Below, piece by piece: positions 36,143-45,448 of a DNA stretch of 64,000 bases (its first letter is position 1; every line of letters begins with the position of its first letter). The notes under the pieces are model-generated. The model worked only from the letters and a program-made list of their open reading frames with translations. It searched no databases and was not told the DNA's origin. The DNA is taken from the NCBI RefSeq assembly GCF_020618775.1, contig NZ_JAESVB010000011.1, positions 1-64,000 of the forward strand, given 5' to 3'. Position numbers and translations under genes: made by a program. The DNA comes from Acidisoma silvae (GTDB lineage Bacteria; Pseudomonadota; Alphaproteobacteria; Acetobacterales; Acetobacteraceae).

Positions 36143-36967
36143 TTACCCGATTAGGCCACGCACCAGATCCCAGGCCGCGCGGTCAGGGGCTAAAATGATG
36201 CCCCCCGTCGTCTCGCAGGGCGTGTAGGCCGAGCCGTCGAGGCGCGCGGAAAAACCGCCGGCCTCGCGGTGAATCAGCCAGCCCGGCGCATGGTCCCAGG
36301 GCATCATGCGCGCGAAGACCGCGACATGAGCGAAACCCTGCGCCAGCAGCCGGTATTCATGGGCGGCATTGCGATAGTCCCAGCTGGTCGCGACCTGCGG
36401 CAGGCTGGACAGCAGATTGGTCCGCTGCGGTTCGGGCAGATAGCGCCAGCCGAAGGCACCGGTCATCTGCGCCAGCGGCACGCTGGGCGCGACCTTGAGG
36501 TCGGTGCATCGGCCCGCCGGCGTTTCCATCCAGGCGCCCTCGCCGCGCAGCGCCAAAGCGGCGTCATCGCCGATCGGGTCATGAATGATGCTGGCGACGA
36601 TCTCGCCGCGCATGATTGCCGCCGCCATGACGCCGAACAGCGGCAGGCCGGCCGCGAAATTGGCGGTGCCGTCGATCGGGTCGAGCACGAAGGCCAGATC
36701 GGCATCGCGGATGCGGTCGAGCAGCGACGGGTCAGCCGCCGTCGCTTCTTCACCCACCACCAGCGCATGCGGAAAAAGTTTCAGAATGCCGGCGGTGATG
36801 GCGCGTTCCGCCGCTTCATCCGCATCCGTCACCAGATCGAGCGGCCCGGATTTGGTGCGCACGCCGCAACTATCGAACTGACGGAAGCGCGGCAGCACTT
36901 CCTGCTGGCCAGCGTCGCGCAGGACTTGCCACAAGGCCCGCAGTTGGACCGCGGACAGGCCGGTCAT
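36143..36967 (-). CDS. inositol-monophosphatase-family phosphatase
   Basis: Mg2+-dependent sugar-phosphate phosphatase of 274 residues. Metal-site motifs: GEEAT near residue 72, DPIDGTANFAAGLP near 95, and the C-terminal WDHAPGWLIHREAGG near 224. This family includes inositol-1-phosphatase, histidinol-phosphatase and CysQ; the C-terminal GWLIHREAGG does not decide between them. It overlaps the hflX stop by 4 bases and is probably expressed from the hfq-hflX transcript. Confidence 0.88.
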   Translation of the reverse strand: MTGLSAVQLRALWQVLRDAGQQEVLPRFRQFDSCGVRTKSGPLDLVTDADEAAERAITAGILKLFPHALVVGEEATAADPSLLDRIRDADLAFVLDPIDGTANFAAGLPLFGVMAAAIMRGEIVASIIHDPIGDDAALALRGEGAWMETPAGRCTDLKVAPSVPLAQMTGAFGWRYLPEPQRTNLLSSLPQVATSWDYRNAAHEYRLLAQGFAHVAVFARMMPWDHAPGWLIHREAGGFSARLDGSAYTPCETTGGIILAPDRAAWDLVRGLIG

Positions 36968-38274
36968 GCGCCGGCCCCTGTCATCGCCTCGAATCGAGCC
37001 CGGTCGGCGGGCAGCATGCGAACGGTCAAGCGGATCGCCTCCTCCTGGTCTTCCCGCGCCAGCACTTCCCCATGACGGTAGAGCCAGGCGAGTGTCGCCC
37101 CGTCCGAAGACGGGATGTCGAAAGAGGCGACTTCCTTGGCACTGGCCAGCCGCTCGTCGATGGCGGCGCGCAGCAGATCCAGCCCCTCTCCGCTCAAGGC
37201 GGATATGGGGACGGCCGCGCCGCCTTCCACCAGTCCCGGCACAGCGCTGACGCCGCCCAGAAGATCGGCCTTGTTCAGCACGTCCAACGTGCGGCGGGGC
37301 CAGTCCGCGTCCAGCGCGCCGTCGCGCACCATGGCGTCCAGCACGCCCAGCACATCGGCCTTCTGCGCCGCCGTATCCGGATGCGCGATATCGCGCACAT
37401 GCAGGATGACGTCGGCCGCCGCGACCTCTTCCAACGTGGCGCGGAAGGCAGCCACCAGTTCGGTCGGCAGATCGCTGATGAAGCCCACGGTATCGGACAG
37501 GATGGCCGGCCGGCCCGAGGGCAGCGCGATGGTCCGCATGGTCGGGTCCAGCGTCGCGAAAAGCTGGTCCTGCGCATGGACGGTCGCACCCGTCAGCGCG
37601 TTGAACAGCGTCGATTTGCCGGCATTGGTATAGCCGATCAGCGCGATGATGGGGTATGGCGTGCGGCGGCGCGCTTCGCGGTGCAGGCCGCGCGTGCGGC
37701 GCACCTCCTCGATCTCCCGCTTCAGCTTGGCCATGCGCACCGCGATCATGCGGCGGTCGGCTTCGATCTGGGTTTCGCCAGGGCCGCCGAGGAAGCCGAA
37801 GCCGCCGCGCTGCCGCTCCAGATGGGTCCAGGACCGCACCAGGCGCGAGCGCTGATAGTCCAGATGCGCCAGTTCGACCTGGAGCGCGCCTTCCTTGGTG
37901 CGGGCGCGTTCACCGAAAATATCCAGGATCAGGCCGGTGCGGTCGATCACCTTGCAGCCCCAGGCCTTTTCCAGATTGCGCTGCTGCACCGGGGTCAGCG
38001 CCGTATCCATGACGACGAGGTCGACCTCATGCGCCTTCAGATCGGCATGCACCATCTCCACCTGGCCTTCACCCAGCAGGGCGGAGGGCCGGCGATGACG
38101 CAGCGGCATGATGGCGGAATGGACGATGACGAGGCCGCCGATGGAGGCCGTGAGGCCCATGGCCTCGGCCAGGCGCGCTTCGGCGGAACGGCGGCTGTCT
38201 GAGACGGCCTCTCGTTCCCAGGGCAGGATGACGGCAGCCCGGGTGGGGGCGCCGCCAGAGACATTGTCACTCAT
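36964..38274 (-). CDS. hflX: ribosome-associated GTPase HflX
   Basis: GTPase of 436 residues that binds the ribosome and helps rescue or split stalled ribosomes. The N-terminal HflX domain has [14 protein letters not shown] and [13 protein letters not shown] linker carries [13 protein letters not shown], and the G domain has [19 protein letters not shown] (G1), LSDTVGFI (G3) and NKAD (G4). ATG 38274 (MSDNVSGG) overlaps the hfq stop by 8 bases. The hfq-hflX arrangement is conserved in proteobacteria. Confidence 0.96.
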   Translation of the reverse strand: MSDNVSGGAPTRAAVILPWEREAVSDSRRSAEARLAEAMGLTASIGGLVIVHSAIMPLRHRRPSALLGEGQVEMVHADLKAHEVDLVVMDTALTPVQQRNLEKAWGCKVIDRTGLILDIFGERARTKEGALQVELAHLDYQRSRLVRSWTHLERQRGGFGFLGGPGETQIEADRRMIAVRMAKLKREIEEVRRTRGLHREARRRTPYPIIALIGYTNAGKSTLFNALTGATVHAQDQLFATLDPTMRTIALPSGRPAILSDTVGFISDLPTELVAAFRATLEEVAAADVILHVRDIAHPDTAAQKADVLGVLDAMVRDGALDADWPRRTLDVLNKADLLGGVSAVPGLVEGGAAVPISALSGEGLDLLRAAIDERLASAKEVASFDIPSSDGATLAWLYRHGEVLAREDQEEAIRLTVRMLPADRARFEAMTGAGA

Positions 38275-38575
38275 ACGAGTCTGATGAACCACCGACCGTC
38301 AGTATCTCTCGGGTCGGCGTGGACACTGCGCCGTCAGCCTTGCCGACCGGATCGAAAAGCTGGATCGGCGCGCCCGGCATAACCGTACTGATCGCGTGCT
38401 TGTAGACGAGCTGCGTATGCCCATCCCGCCGCAGCAGGACGGAGAAGTTGTCGAACCAGGTGATGATGCCCTGCAGCTTCACACCGTTAACCAGAAACAC
38501 CGTAACCGGCGTCTTATTCTTTCGCACATGGTTCAGGAACACGTCCTGAACATTCTGCGCCTTATCAGTGGCCAC
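38267..38575 (-). CDS. hfq: RNA chaperone Hfq
   Basis: Hexameric Sm-like RNA chaperone for small-RNA pairing. The 102-residue protein has the Sm1 region ([25 protein letters not shown]) and the Sm2 motif YKHAIST, with a short C-terminal tail ending near SSDSYE. The frame is open to ATG 38620, but GTG 38575 gives the standard (M)ATDKAQNVQ start and follows AAGGAT with good spacing. It is translationally overlapped with hflX. Confidence 0.97.
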   Translation of the reverse strand: MATDKAQNVQDVFLNHVRKNKTPVTVFLVNGVKLQGIITWFDNFSVLLRRDGHTQLVYKHAISTVMPGAPIQLFDPVGKADGAVSTPTREILTVGGSSDSYE

Positions 38576-38680
38576 CGACTCTATCCTTTTTGTTGTTGCG
38601 TTAACCGCATCAATGTTCACGCCCCTATGCGTGGCGGGCGTGGAGATGCAAAAGCTGTACTACACAGCGGGGGCCGGCAT

Positions 38681-39436
38681 CTAGTTCAGGCGCTTGTCCT
38701 CGCGGCATTGTCGTCGCTCGTCGACCAAAAACCGCAAAATCGCCCAATCATCAACCAGATAGCGCTTCCACAGACGTTCCGGTTCGCAGGTCAGGCGGAA
38801 CAGCCATTCCGCGCCCATGCGACGCAGCAGCCTTGGCGCGCGCGGTTTGCGCCCGAGCCAGAAGTCCAGCCCGGCGCCGATGCAAAGCCCGACGCCGGTG
38901 GCGTCCTCCCCGGAAGCTATTGCTTGGCCAAGCATTTCCTGCACCGGACTGCCGAGGGCGAGAAGCGTGAAACGCGCCGGATGGCTGCTGGCGAAGGCGC
39001 GCGCGGCCTCGAAAGCGTTCGGGTCGTGCAACAGGCCCTTGGGCGGCTCGTGATGCGCGATATCAATGGTGGGTCGGCGATGTTGCAGTGCAGCCAAGCC
39101 CCCAGAGCAGAGGCCGATGACCGTCAATCGGTCCCCATCGCGCAGATAGCGGTCCAGCAGGATGGCCAAAATATCGGCACCTGTCGCGACACGGGGCAAA
39201 GTCAGGCCCAGCCATCGCCCGGCCAGGGCGATGGCGCGCGAGTCGAGGCAGCGCCAGTGCGCGGCCAGATAGACCGATTTCAGCGCGGGAGATTGGCGCA
39301 GGCGCACGAAATGATCGGCATTGGGCGTCACCAGATAGGCGAAGGGCGCGGAAGCCGGCCGCGCCGCCAGCAAATCCGCTATTGCCTCCGCCTCCATATC
39401 GAGCAGTTTCAGGCCGAGACAGGAGATTTCCCGCAT
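38681..39436 (-). CDS. WecB/TagA/CpsF-family glycosyltransferase
   Basis: Cytoplasmic GT26-type transferase of 251 residues that adds a second sugar to an undecaprenyl-linked intermediate in polysaccharide assembly. Family features are LVTPNADHFVRLRQSP near residue 35, LDSRAIALAGRWLG, VTGADI-like RVATGADILAILLDR, and the C-terminal GAGLDFWLGRKPRAPRLLRRMGAEWLFRL. It starts 3 bases after the outer-membrane barrel gene and shares its transcript. Donor sugar unknown. Confidence 0.88.
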   Translation of the reverse strand: MREISCLGLKLLDMEAEAIADLLAARPASAPFAYLVTPNADHFVRLRQSPALKSVYLAAHWRCLDSRAIALAGRWLGLTLPRVATGADILAILLDRYLRDGDRLTVIGLCSGGLAALQHRRPTIDIAHHEPPKGLLHDPNAFEAARAFASSHPARFTLLALGSPVQEMLGQAIASGEDATGVGLCIGAGLDFWLGRKPRAPRLLRRMGAEWLFRLTCEPERLWKRYLVDDWAILRFLVDERRQCREDKRLN

Positions 39437-39439
39437 CGG

Positions 39440-40756
39440 TCACAGGCCTGCGGTGACGGAGAGCAGGAAGGCGTTCTCGTCATAGGGCGCGGCGGTAAAA
39501 CCATGATGGCTGCTGACGGTCATGTCCGCGCCCAAGCGCAGCATGGCGTTGACCAGCCAAAGCACGCCCGCGCGACCGCTGACGATGGTCTGTGCCGGAC
39601 CAGCGGCATAGGTCGCCCGCTCGATATCGCTGCCGATATGCAGGATGAGGTGGCGGTCCAGTTCGTGATCAACAGCCAGGCCGCCGATGGTGGCCACATA
39701 GCCGCCGACGCCGTCCTCCTGCGCGTCTTCGATCTTCCGCACCACCGCCGCATGCCATGTGGTGCGCGCGCTCGGCTGCCAGGTCAGCGCCATTTCGGCC
39801 AAAGGCACGGTCTGGTCCAGATAGGGCTGGCTATAGACCCGCGTGCCGAGGCCCATGGCGATGCGCCAGCCCCAGATGCCGTCCAGGTCATGTTCCACCC
39901 CCAGCAGCACGGCGCCGCCGATGAAATCCCGTGGCGGCTGGCCGAAGGTTTCATTGGGGTAATGAGCGCCGGCGCCGCGCAGGATGAGCTGCAACCGGTT
40001 CGGATCGGAAAATCCCATGATTCCGTAAGACAGCGTCAGGCCCAGCTCTCCCACCAACCGGTCGCGATAGGATTGCGGCGCCGGCAGCCCGCCGATTGCA
40101 GTCGTGCCGAAGGTGAAGCGCGTCAGATGGAAGCTCGGCTCCAGCACCAGCCGCGCGGGCGGCGATAACCCGCTGAGACGCAGCGCATCGACCTGATAGG
40201 GCAGCGGCGTGTCATAGGCTGCGGCATCCAGACCGGTATCGGTTTCATGCAGCGCGAGATGCGCGACGGCCGCCGTCACGCGGCAATCGGCGAGGTCGAA
40301 GCTGGCGCCCAAGGCTGCCGTCCAGTCGGTGGTCGATTGGTCGGGCGCCTGCAGGTAGCGGGTATTGGCGGCGGAAGCGACGGCGCCGAGCGTGGTGCCG
40401 CCGTCGGCGGAGGTCAGCGTGACGGATGGCGCGGTCGTGGTGCTCCAGCTTGGGCGTTGGCCGGGGAGAACAGCGCTGTCATAGCCCGTGCTTTCCTTGA
40501 CTTCAGGGTGCAGAAGCTCGGCGCCCAGGGGAATAGTCTGCCAGGCGGTATCCGTCTGGATGCGGGAGGTGACGGAGACGCCGGCCGCCGCGTCGAAACC
40601 GGGCACGTCGCGGGGATAGGCGCTTTCGATCAGCTGCGCGCGCGCGTCAGGCATCGGCGATGCCAATGCCGCCAGCAGCAGAGCGGCCAGATGACGGCGG
40701 CAGCGGCGCTGGCGCCGGTTCTGACACAGAGGGAAATCCGCCCAAGGCATCCTCAC
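39440..40756 (-). CDS. outer-membrane beta-barrel protein of the exopolysaccharide locus
   Basis: Exported protein of 438 residues with a long N-terminus and a signal peptide ending near ARA (residue 41). The body is rich in alternating aromatic/polar strands (GELGLTLSYGI, LLGVEHDLDGIWGWRIAMGLGTR, WHAAVVRKIED), as expected for a barrel of the BBP2 type found beside EPS genes. It ends in Leu rather than Phe. Probably involved in polymer export or surface attachment; this is inferred from its neighbours. Confidence 0.7.
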   Translation of the reverse strand: MRMPWADFPLCQNRRQRRCRRHLAALLLAALASPMPDARAQLIESAYPRDVPGFDAAAGVSVTSRIQTDTAWQTIPLGAELLHPEVKESTGYDSAVLPGQRPSWSTTTAPSVTLTSADGGTTLGAVASAANTRYLQAPDQSTTDWTAALGASFDLADCRVTAAVAHLALHETDTGLDAAAYDTPLPYQVDALRLSGLSPPARLVLEPSFHLTRFTFGTTAIGGLPAPQSYRDRLVGELGLTLSYGIMGFSDPNRLQLILRGAGAHYPNETFGQPPRDFIGGAVLLGVEHDLDGIWGWRIAMGLGTRVYSQPYLDQTVPLAEMALTWQPSARTTWHAAVVRKIEDAQEDGVGGYVATIGGLAVDHELDRHLILHIGSDIERATYAAGPAQTIVSGRAGVLWLVNAMLRLGADMTVSSHHGFTAAPYDENAFLLSVTAGL

Positions 40757-40797
40757 CCGATCTGGTCATTTAGTTTCGATTACGATACTAATAATTC

Positions 40798-41820
40798 ATG
40801 AGTGAACGCAATTGGCGTCGGCGAGACCTCGATCGCGGCAAGGCTTTGGCTGTCGTTTTGGTGGTGGCCGGCCATCTCGTCGCGCGCCAGGCCCCGAGCG
40901 GATCTGGCTGGGGGATCGCCTGGTACGAGCCGCTGCGCGCAGCGCTCTACAGCTTTCACATCCCCTTTCTGTTCTATCTCAGCGGTTATGCCGCCGGCTG
41001 GTCAGGCGCGGCCATCGTCAGCGGAACCGCCTATCGCGCCATGCTGTTGCGGCGCGTCCGGCATTGGCTGCTGCCGGCGCTGCTGCTCGGCGTGGGGGTG
41101 GCCTGTGCCAAGGTGGCGCTGGACCCGCTGATGCCGGTCGATCATGCGCCCGCATCCCTCGGCGCGGGATTGCTGGCGCTCGTCTGGCAGACGGGCGGCA
41201 GCCCCGCGCAATCGGTCTGGTATCTGGTCGTCCTCTTCGGGCTTGCCACGACCGTGCCGGTGCTGCGCCGGCTGACCGGCGGCCGCACCCTGCCGCTTCT
41301 GATCCTATGCCTGCCTCTGATGGGGCTGCCGCTGCCGCCCGTGCTGTATGCGGACCGCTTTCTGCCCGCACTTCCCTTCTATCTGGCCGGCCTCTGGGCT
41401 GCCGAGCACGACCGGGACTGGTGCGGGTTTCTGGACCGCGCAGGGCGGCCCCTGACGGTCATCTTTATGGGCCTTCTGCCCATCCTGGTGCTGCACGCGG
41501 CGCATTGGCCGCCTGTCCTCACCATGCTGGGCGCGAGCGTGGTCGCCCTGCCCGCCTTACACGCCATGGTGCGGCGTCTGTGGCTGCCGGCGCTGCAAGC
41601 GCTGGACCGGCTCGCGCCCTATGCTTTCTCCATCTATCTGCTCAATACCGTCTTCATCGGCCTGGCCAAGGCGGCGCTGCTGCAAGCCTTGCCCTGGCAG
41701 GCGCGCAGCTTTCCGGTCTTCGCGCCGCTGTTGCTGGCGGCCGGCGTGCTGGGGCCTGTTTTGGCGGCGCGGCTGTGGCGGGAGATGCGGGCCAAGGCCC
41801 CGCTTCACCGCCGGGCGTAG
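40798..41820 (+). CDS. membrane acyltransferase (acyltransferase family 3)
   Basis: Polytopic acyltransferase of 340 residues with about ten membrane segments. The N-terminal signature is RDLDRGKALAVVLVVAGHL (His near 27), followed by SFHIPFLFYLSGY near 59. The YAFSIYLLNTVF segment near 275 is typical of the family. It would transfer acetyl or a related group to a polysaccharide. It is divergent from the barrel gene (41 bases between) and convergent with the Wzc-like gene, overlapping it by 16 bases. Confidence 0.9.
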   Translation: MSERNWRRRDLDRGKALAVVLVVAGHLVARQAPSGSGWGIAWYEPLRAALYSFHIPFLFYLSGYAAGWSGAAIVSGTAYRAMLLRRVRHWLLPALLLGVGVACAKVALDPLMPVDHAPASLGAGLLALVWQTGGSPAQSVWYLVVLFGLATTVPVLRRLTGGRTLPLLILCLPLMGLPLPPVLYADRFLPALPFYLAGLWAAEHDRDWCGFLDRAGRPLTVIFMGLLPILVLHAAHWPPVLTMLGASVVALPALHAMVRRLWLPALQALDRLAPYAFSIYLLNTVFIGLAKAALLQALPWQARSFPVFAPLLLAAGVLGPVLAARLWREMRAKAPLHRRA

Positions 41821-43889
41821 GCGGCATAGGGCTTCGCCGCCATCGCGGCCTCGGGGAAGCCGCGCAGCGCCCGCGCCTGCGGGTCCAGCCGCGTCATGAC
41901 AGCGGCAATGGGCCGGCCGCCGGGCAAAGCCAGAAGATCGCGCGCATAGGCCGCCACCCGGCGCGGCGTGCGGTGCCATTGCAGGCAGAACAGCACCGCA
42001 TCCGCCAGATCGGCCATTGTCAGCGCGTCGGCGCTGGCCAGAACCGGCGGCAGATCGAGAATCACGAGGTCGAAGTCCCGCCGCCAGGCGTCGCGGGCCA
42101 TCGCGCCGCGCAGCCCCTGGGCGGACAGTCCGCCGGCCTCGCCGACCGGCAGGATGGCGCAGCCCGACACACCGTCGCGGCGCAAACCTTCCGCCGAATT
42201 CGAAACGAACTCCGCGCGCATTCTGCGGCTGAGATTGGCGCGCGCCCCGTCCGCGTCCACCAGCAGCACCCGCTCCCCCCGCATCGCGGTCCGCCGCGCA
42301 AGCGCCAGTGCCAGGGTCGTCTTGCCCTCGCCCGGCCGGCTGGCCGTGACCGCGAGGATCAGCGGATCTCCCAAAGTCAGGCGCAGGCGCGCTCGCAGGC
42401 TGTCGATCTGCCGCGCGGCCAGACTGCCGTCCAGGATCATGGCCGCCGTCGCGTCCTGGCCGGCACGGCGTCTGACCGTCGGCAGACTGCCGATGACGGG
42501 CAGAGCCAGGGCCGATCGCACCTCCGCTGCCGTGCGGAAGGTCAGCCCGCCGGTTTCACGCAGCCAGGCGAGGCCCAATCCCGTCACCAGACCCGCCAGC
42601 AGGCTGGCCCCTAGCAGCAGGTCGATCCTGGGCGAGGATGGTTCGAGCGGCGGCTCGGCGCGGGACAGAATGCGCGCGTCCGGCCTCTGGATCGCGGCCT
42701 GTTGGGCGGTCTGGTCCATCTGGGCCAGCACGGCCTGCCGCAGCTTTCGCGTCACCTCGGCATCCTGCTCCATGGCCGCCAGCGGTCCCTCGGCGGCGGC
42801 ATCCCGCGCCCCTTCGGCTGTCAGGAGAAGAAGGCTCTGCCGCAGACTGGCGAGACGCGCGGCCGCCGCATCGGCGTCGCCCGCGACATCGGCATGGACG
42901 GCGGCGATTTCCGTGCCGGTCGCCGCCTGCAATGTCGCCAGCTGCTCGCGCAGGGCGCGCACCTGCGGATGATTGGGGCCAAGCCGGCTGCGCGCGGCAT
43001 CCAGTTGCGCCTGCACCTGAGCCTGGGCCAGCCGCATGGAGACGACATTCTGCGCGATGCCGGCCGCCCGGCCGCCCGTCGCATCCTGCCTGGCATCCGC
43101 GCCCGCGAGATCGTTTTGCGCCCGCATCAACTCTTCGCCGAGGGCGGACATCTGCTCGGTGGCGATTCGCGCCTGCACGCCCTGGGTCAGCCCATGCGCC
43201 GCCCGATAGCCTGCGACCGCCGCGTCCTGCCGCGTCAATGTCGCGTTCAGCGCATCCGCCCGCGCCTGCATCCAGCGATCGGCCGCCTGCAAGGCAGCGG
43301 TCTTCAGGGCCAACTGATCGCCCAGATAAAGGTCTTGAATGCGATTGACGGCGGCGGCGGCGATGGCCGGATCACGCGCTGTGAAAGAGACTGTGAAGAC
43401 GCGTGACTGATCGACCGCTGACACGCTGATGGCCTGTTTCACCGCGTCGTCGACCGCCTGCGGCCGTACCGGCGCCGGCAGGCTGGGGCTTGGCCTGAAT
43501 CCCGGCTGCCGGCCCAGATCGAGCGCTTCCGCCACACGCTGAGCGATAGCACCGCTGGAGAGGATCGCCGCCTGGCTGGCCAGCACCGTGTCGGTCGTCG
43601 GGTCCGTCTTGACGATGCTTTGCAGGACGTCCGGCGCATAGCCGGCCGGGTCGTAGATGACAGTGCCGCTGGCCGTATACAGAAGCGGCATGCGACTGAG
43701 CGCGACCGCCATGACGCCGGGAATCACGATCAGCGGCAGCAGAATCGCCCATAGCTGCCTGCCGGCGATACCCAGCGCCTGGTCCAGCGTGCTGCCTTGC
43801 GCAACCGGGTCTGCGACGGGCGGTGCCGCCGGCTGTGGCGCTTCGCCCCAGCCGCGCCCGAGAAAGAGACGCCCATCCGCGTCGTCCAA
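41805..43889 (-). CDS. Wzc/ExoP-like polysaccharide co-polymerase with BY-kinase domain
   Basis: Inner-membrane protein of 694 residues that controls polysaccharide chain length and export. The Wzz-type N-terminus has a helix near 49-66 (LWAILLPLIVIPGVMAVAL), a long coiled-coil periplasmic part to about 440 and a second helix (LLGASLLAGLVTGLGLAWL). The C-terminal kinase has Walker A SRPGEGKTT, A' VLLVDADG and B LVILDLPPVLASADA. The tail has only two Tyr (KPYAAYARR), fewer than usual autophosphorylation clusters. Start TTG 43889 follows AAGGAG. Confidence 0.9.
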   Translation of the reverse strand: MDDADGRLFLGRGWGEAPQPAAPPVADPVAQGSTLDQALGIAGRQLWAILLPLIVIPGVMAVALSRMPLLYTASGTVIYDPAGYAPDVLQSIVKTDPTTDTVLASQAAILSSGAIAQRVAEALDLGRQPGFRPSPSLPAPVRPQAVDDAVKQAISVSAVDQSRVFTVSFTARDPAIAAAAVNRIQDLYLGDQLALKTAALQAADRWMQARADALNATLTRQDAAVAGYRAAHGLTQGVQARIATEQMSALGEELMRAQNDLAGADARQDATGGRAAGIAQNVVSMRLAQAQVQAQLDAARSRLGPNHPQVRALREQLATLQAATGTEIAAVHADVAGDADAAAARLASLRQSLLLLTAEGARDAAAEGPLAAMEQDAEVTRKLRQAVLAQMDQTAQQAAIQRPDARILSRAEPPLEPSSPRIDLLLGASLLAGLVTGLGLAWLRETGGLTFRTAAEVRSALALPVIGSLPTVRRRAGQDATAAMILDGSLAARQIDSLRARLRLTLGDPLILAVTASRPGEGKTTLALALARRTAMRGERVLLVDADGARANLSRRMRAEFVSNSAEGLRRDGVSGCAILPVGEAGGLSAQGLRGAMARDAWRRDFDLVILDLPPVLASADALTMADLADAVLFCLQWHRTPRRVAAYARDLLALPGGRPIAAVMTRLDPQARALRGFPEAAMAAKPYAAYARR

Positions 43890-43996
43890 AACGCTCTCCT
43901 TGCGAGCGATATTATATACGATATCAAAACATATACCATCCTTCGCGATTTTGCTAGTAAATCGTTTTGAATTTCAGTGACGCGGCGGAGAATGGG
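43890..43996. promoter_or_regulatory. divergent AT-rich promoter region between Wzc-like and Wza-like genes
   Basis: 107 bases of A/T-rich sequence including TATTATATACGATATC at about 43910. A related TACGATA string occurs before the acyltransferase gene at about 40785. No specific factor can be named. Confidence 0.4.
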
Positions 43997-44566
43997 ATGC
44001 TGTGCAAAGGCCCCGTTGCCTTGGCCATTCTGGCGGTTTGCCTGCTCACCCGCTGCGCGCCCGCCGGCAGCGACCTGCCGCCTTTGCCGCCGCCGGCCGA
44101 GACCGGCACCTATCACCTCGGTCCCGGCGACCGCGTGCGCGTCATCGTCTATGGCGACAAGGAACTGTCCGACATCTTCGCCATCGGCGATGACGGGCTG
44201 ATCTCCCTGCCGCTGGCGGGCGATGTCGCGGCCAGCGGACTGACGGCGGATACGCTCGGCCGCAGGATCGCGGCGCAACTTTCGGCCAACGGCATGATGC
44301 AGAACCCATCGGTCGCGGTGGAAGTGGCCGCCTATCGGCCGATCTTCATCCTGGGCGAAGTGGCGCGGCCGGGCCAATATCCCTATGAGCCTGACATGAC
44401 CGTGATCGCCGCCGTGTCGCTCGCCGGCGGCTATACCTATCGCGCGGTGAAGCGCTATGAAGCCGTGGTCAGAACCACGGGCCGGACGACCCAAAAGGGC
44501 CTGACGCAGCCGGAAGATCGCCTGGCGCCGGGCGATGTCATCACGATTTTCGATCGGGTCTATTGA
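43997..44566 (+). CDS. Wza-like polysaccharide export protein
   Basis: Periplasmic/outer-membrane exporter of 189 residues. A signal sequence with a possible lipobox (LLTRC; Arg at -1 is unusual) is followed by the polysaccharide export domain (YHLGPGDRVRVIVYG, GLISLPLAGDV) and an SLBB domain (IFILGEVARPGQYPYEPDMTV). The frame is open to TTG 43967, but ATG 43997 has GGAG upstream. It is short, with a single SLBB domain, like GumB/OtnA-type proteins. Its stop overlaps the mepA start (TGATG). With the divergent Wzc-like protein it should form the export channel. Confidence 0.9.
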   Translation: MLCKGPVALAILAVCLLTRCAPAGSDLPPLPPPAETGTYHLGPGDRVRVIVYGDKELSDIFAIGDDGLISLPLAGDVAASGLTADTLGRRIAAQLSANGMMQNPSVAVEVAAYRPIFILGEVARPGQYPYEPDMTVIAAVSLAGGYTYRAVKRYEAVVRTTGRTTQKGLTQPEDRLAPGDVITIFDRVY

Positions 44567-45438
44567 TGCGTCTTGCCAGGTTTGTTCTGCCGCTTGCGGC
44601 CCTTATGCTCGGCCATGCCGGCAGCGCCCGCGCGGCCAGCGGCATCGATGCCGCGCTTGGTCCTGTGCGCGGGCCGCTGCATATCATCGGTGCCGGCACG
44701 GGATGCATCGTGGGGGCCGAGCAACTGCCGCATCAGGGGCCGGGCTATACCGTCATCCGCGCGCCGATCAGCAGTTTCTGGGGCGCGCCGGAGACGCTGT
44801 TCGGCGTCGAGACGCTCGCCGCCGAGGCGCGGGCCGCCGGTCTGGCCGAGCTTTATGTCGGCGACCTGTCCGGGCCGCGCGGCGGCCCGCTGTCGGGCGG
44901 GCATGTGGCGCATCAGCGCGGTGTCGATGTCGATATCTATCTCGATATGCAGCCCAAGCCCGATCTCAGCCCCGCCACTCTGAACCGGCTGACGCCGCCC
45001 CTGGTCGTGCCCTATGGGGCGACGCAGGTTGACCCGAGCCAGTGGTCGTCTGCCACCGTGACGCTGATCCATCTGGCGACGGAACTGCCGGGCCTCAACC
45101 GCCTGCTGGTCAATCCGGTCATCAAGCGCCAGCTTTGCGAGAGCGTGACCGGCGACCGGTCCTGGCTGCACAAAGTACGGCCCTGGTGGGGGCATCGCGG
45201 CCATATGCATCTGCATTTCGCCTGCCCGGCGGGACAGACGGATTGCGTCGATCAGGCACCGATCCCGGCGGGGGACGGTTGCGACGCCAGCCTCGCCTGG
45301 TGGTTCAATCCCGATGGGTCCGTGCGCATGCCGCCGCCGGCGCCGCCGGGTGCCAAGCCGCCCACCCTGCCCGTTGCCTGCGACGCCGTTCTGGGGCCGG
45401 CAGGCGCCGCCCCGCCCCCGGGGGCGGAAGCGGACTAA
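44566..45438 (+). CDS. mepA: penicillin-insensitive murein endopeptidase MepA
   Basis: Periplasmic LAS metallopeptidase of 290 residues that cuts D-Ala-mesoDAP cross-links in peptidoglycan. Signal peptide ends near residue 23 (GSARA). The zinc and active-site motifs are GGHVAHQRGVDVDIY (His 113, His 116, Asp 121) and WWGHRGHMHLHF. Translational coupling to the Wza-like gene suggests it opens the wall for the export machinery, an inference. The C-terminal ~40 residues are a Pro/Ala-rich tail. It ends 10 bases before the convergent Hint-domain gene. Confidence 0.92.
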   Translation: MRLARFVLPLAALMLGHAGSARAASGIDAALGPVRGPLHIIGAGTGCIVGAEQLPHQGPGYTVIRAPISSFWGAPETLFGVETLAAEARAAGLAELYVGDLSGPRGGPLSGGHVAHQRGVDVDIYLDMQPKPDLSPATLNRLTPPLVVPYGATQVDPSQWSSATVTLIHLATELPGLNRLLVNPVIKRQLCESVTGDRSWLHKVRPWWGHRGHMHLHFACPAGQTDCVDQAPIPAGDGCDASLAWWFNPDGSVRMPPPAPPGAKPPTLPVACDAVLGPAGAAPPPGAEAD

Positions 45439-45448
45439 CTGGCCGGTT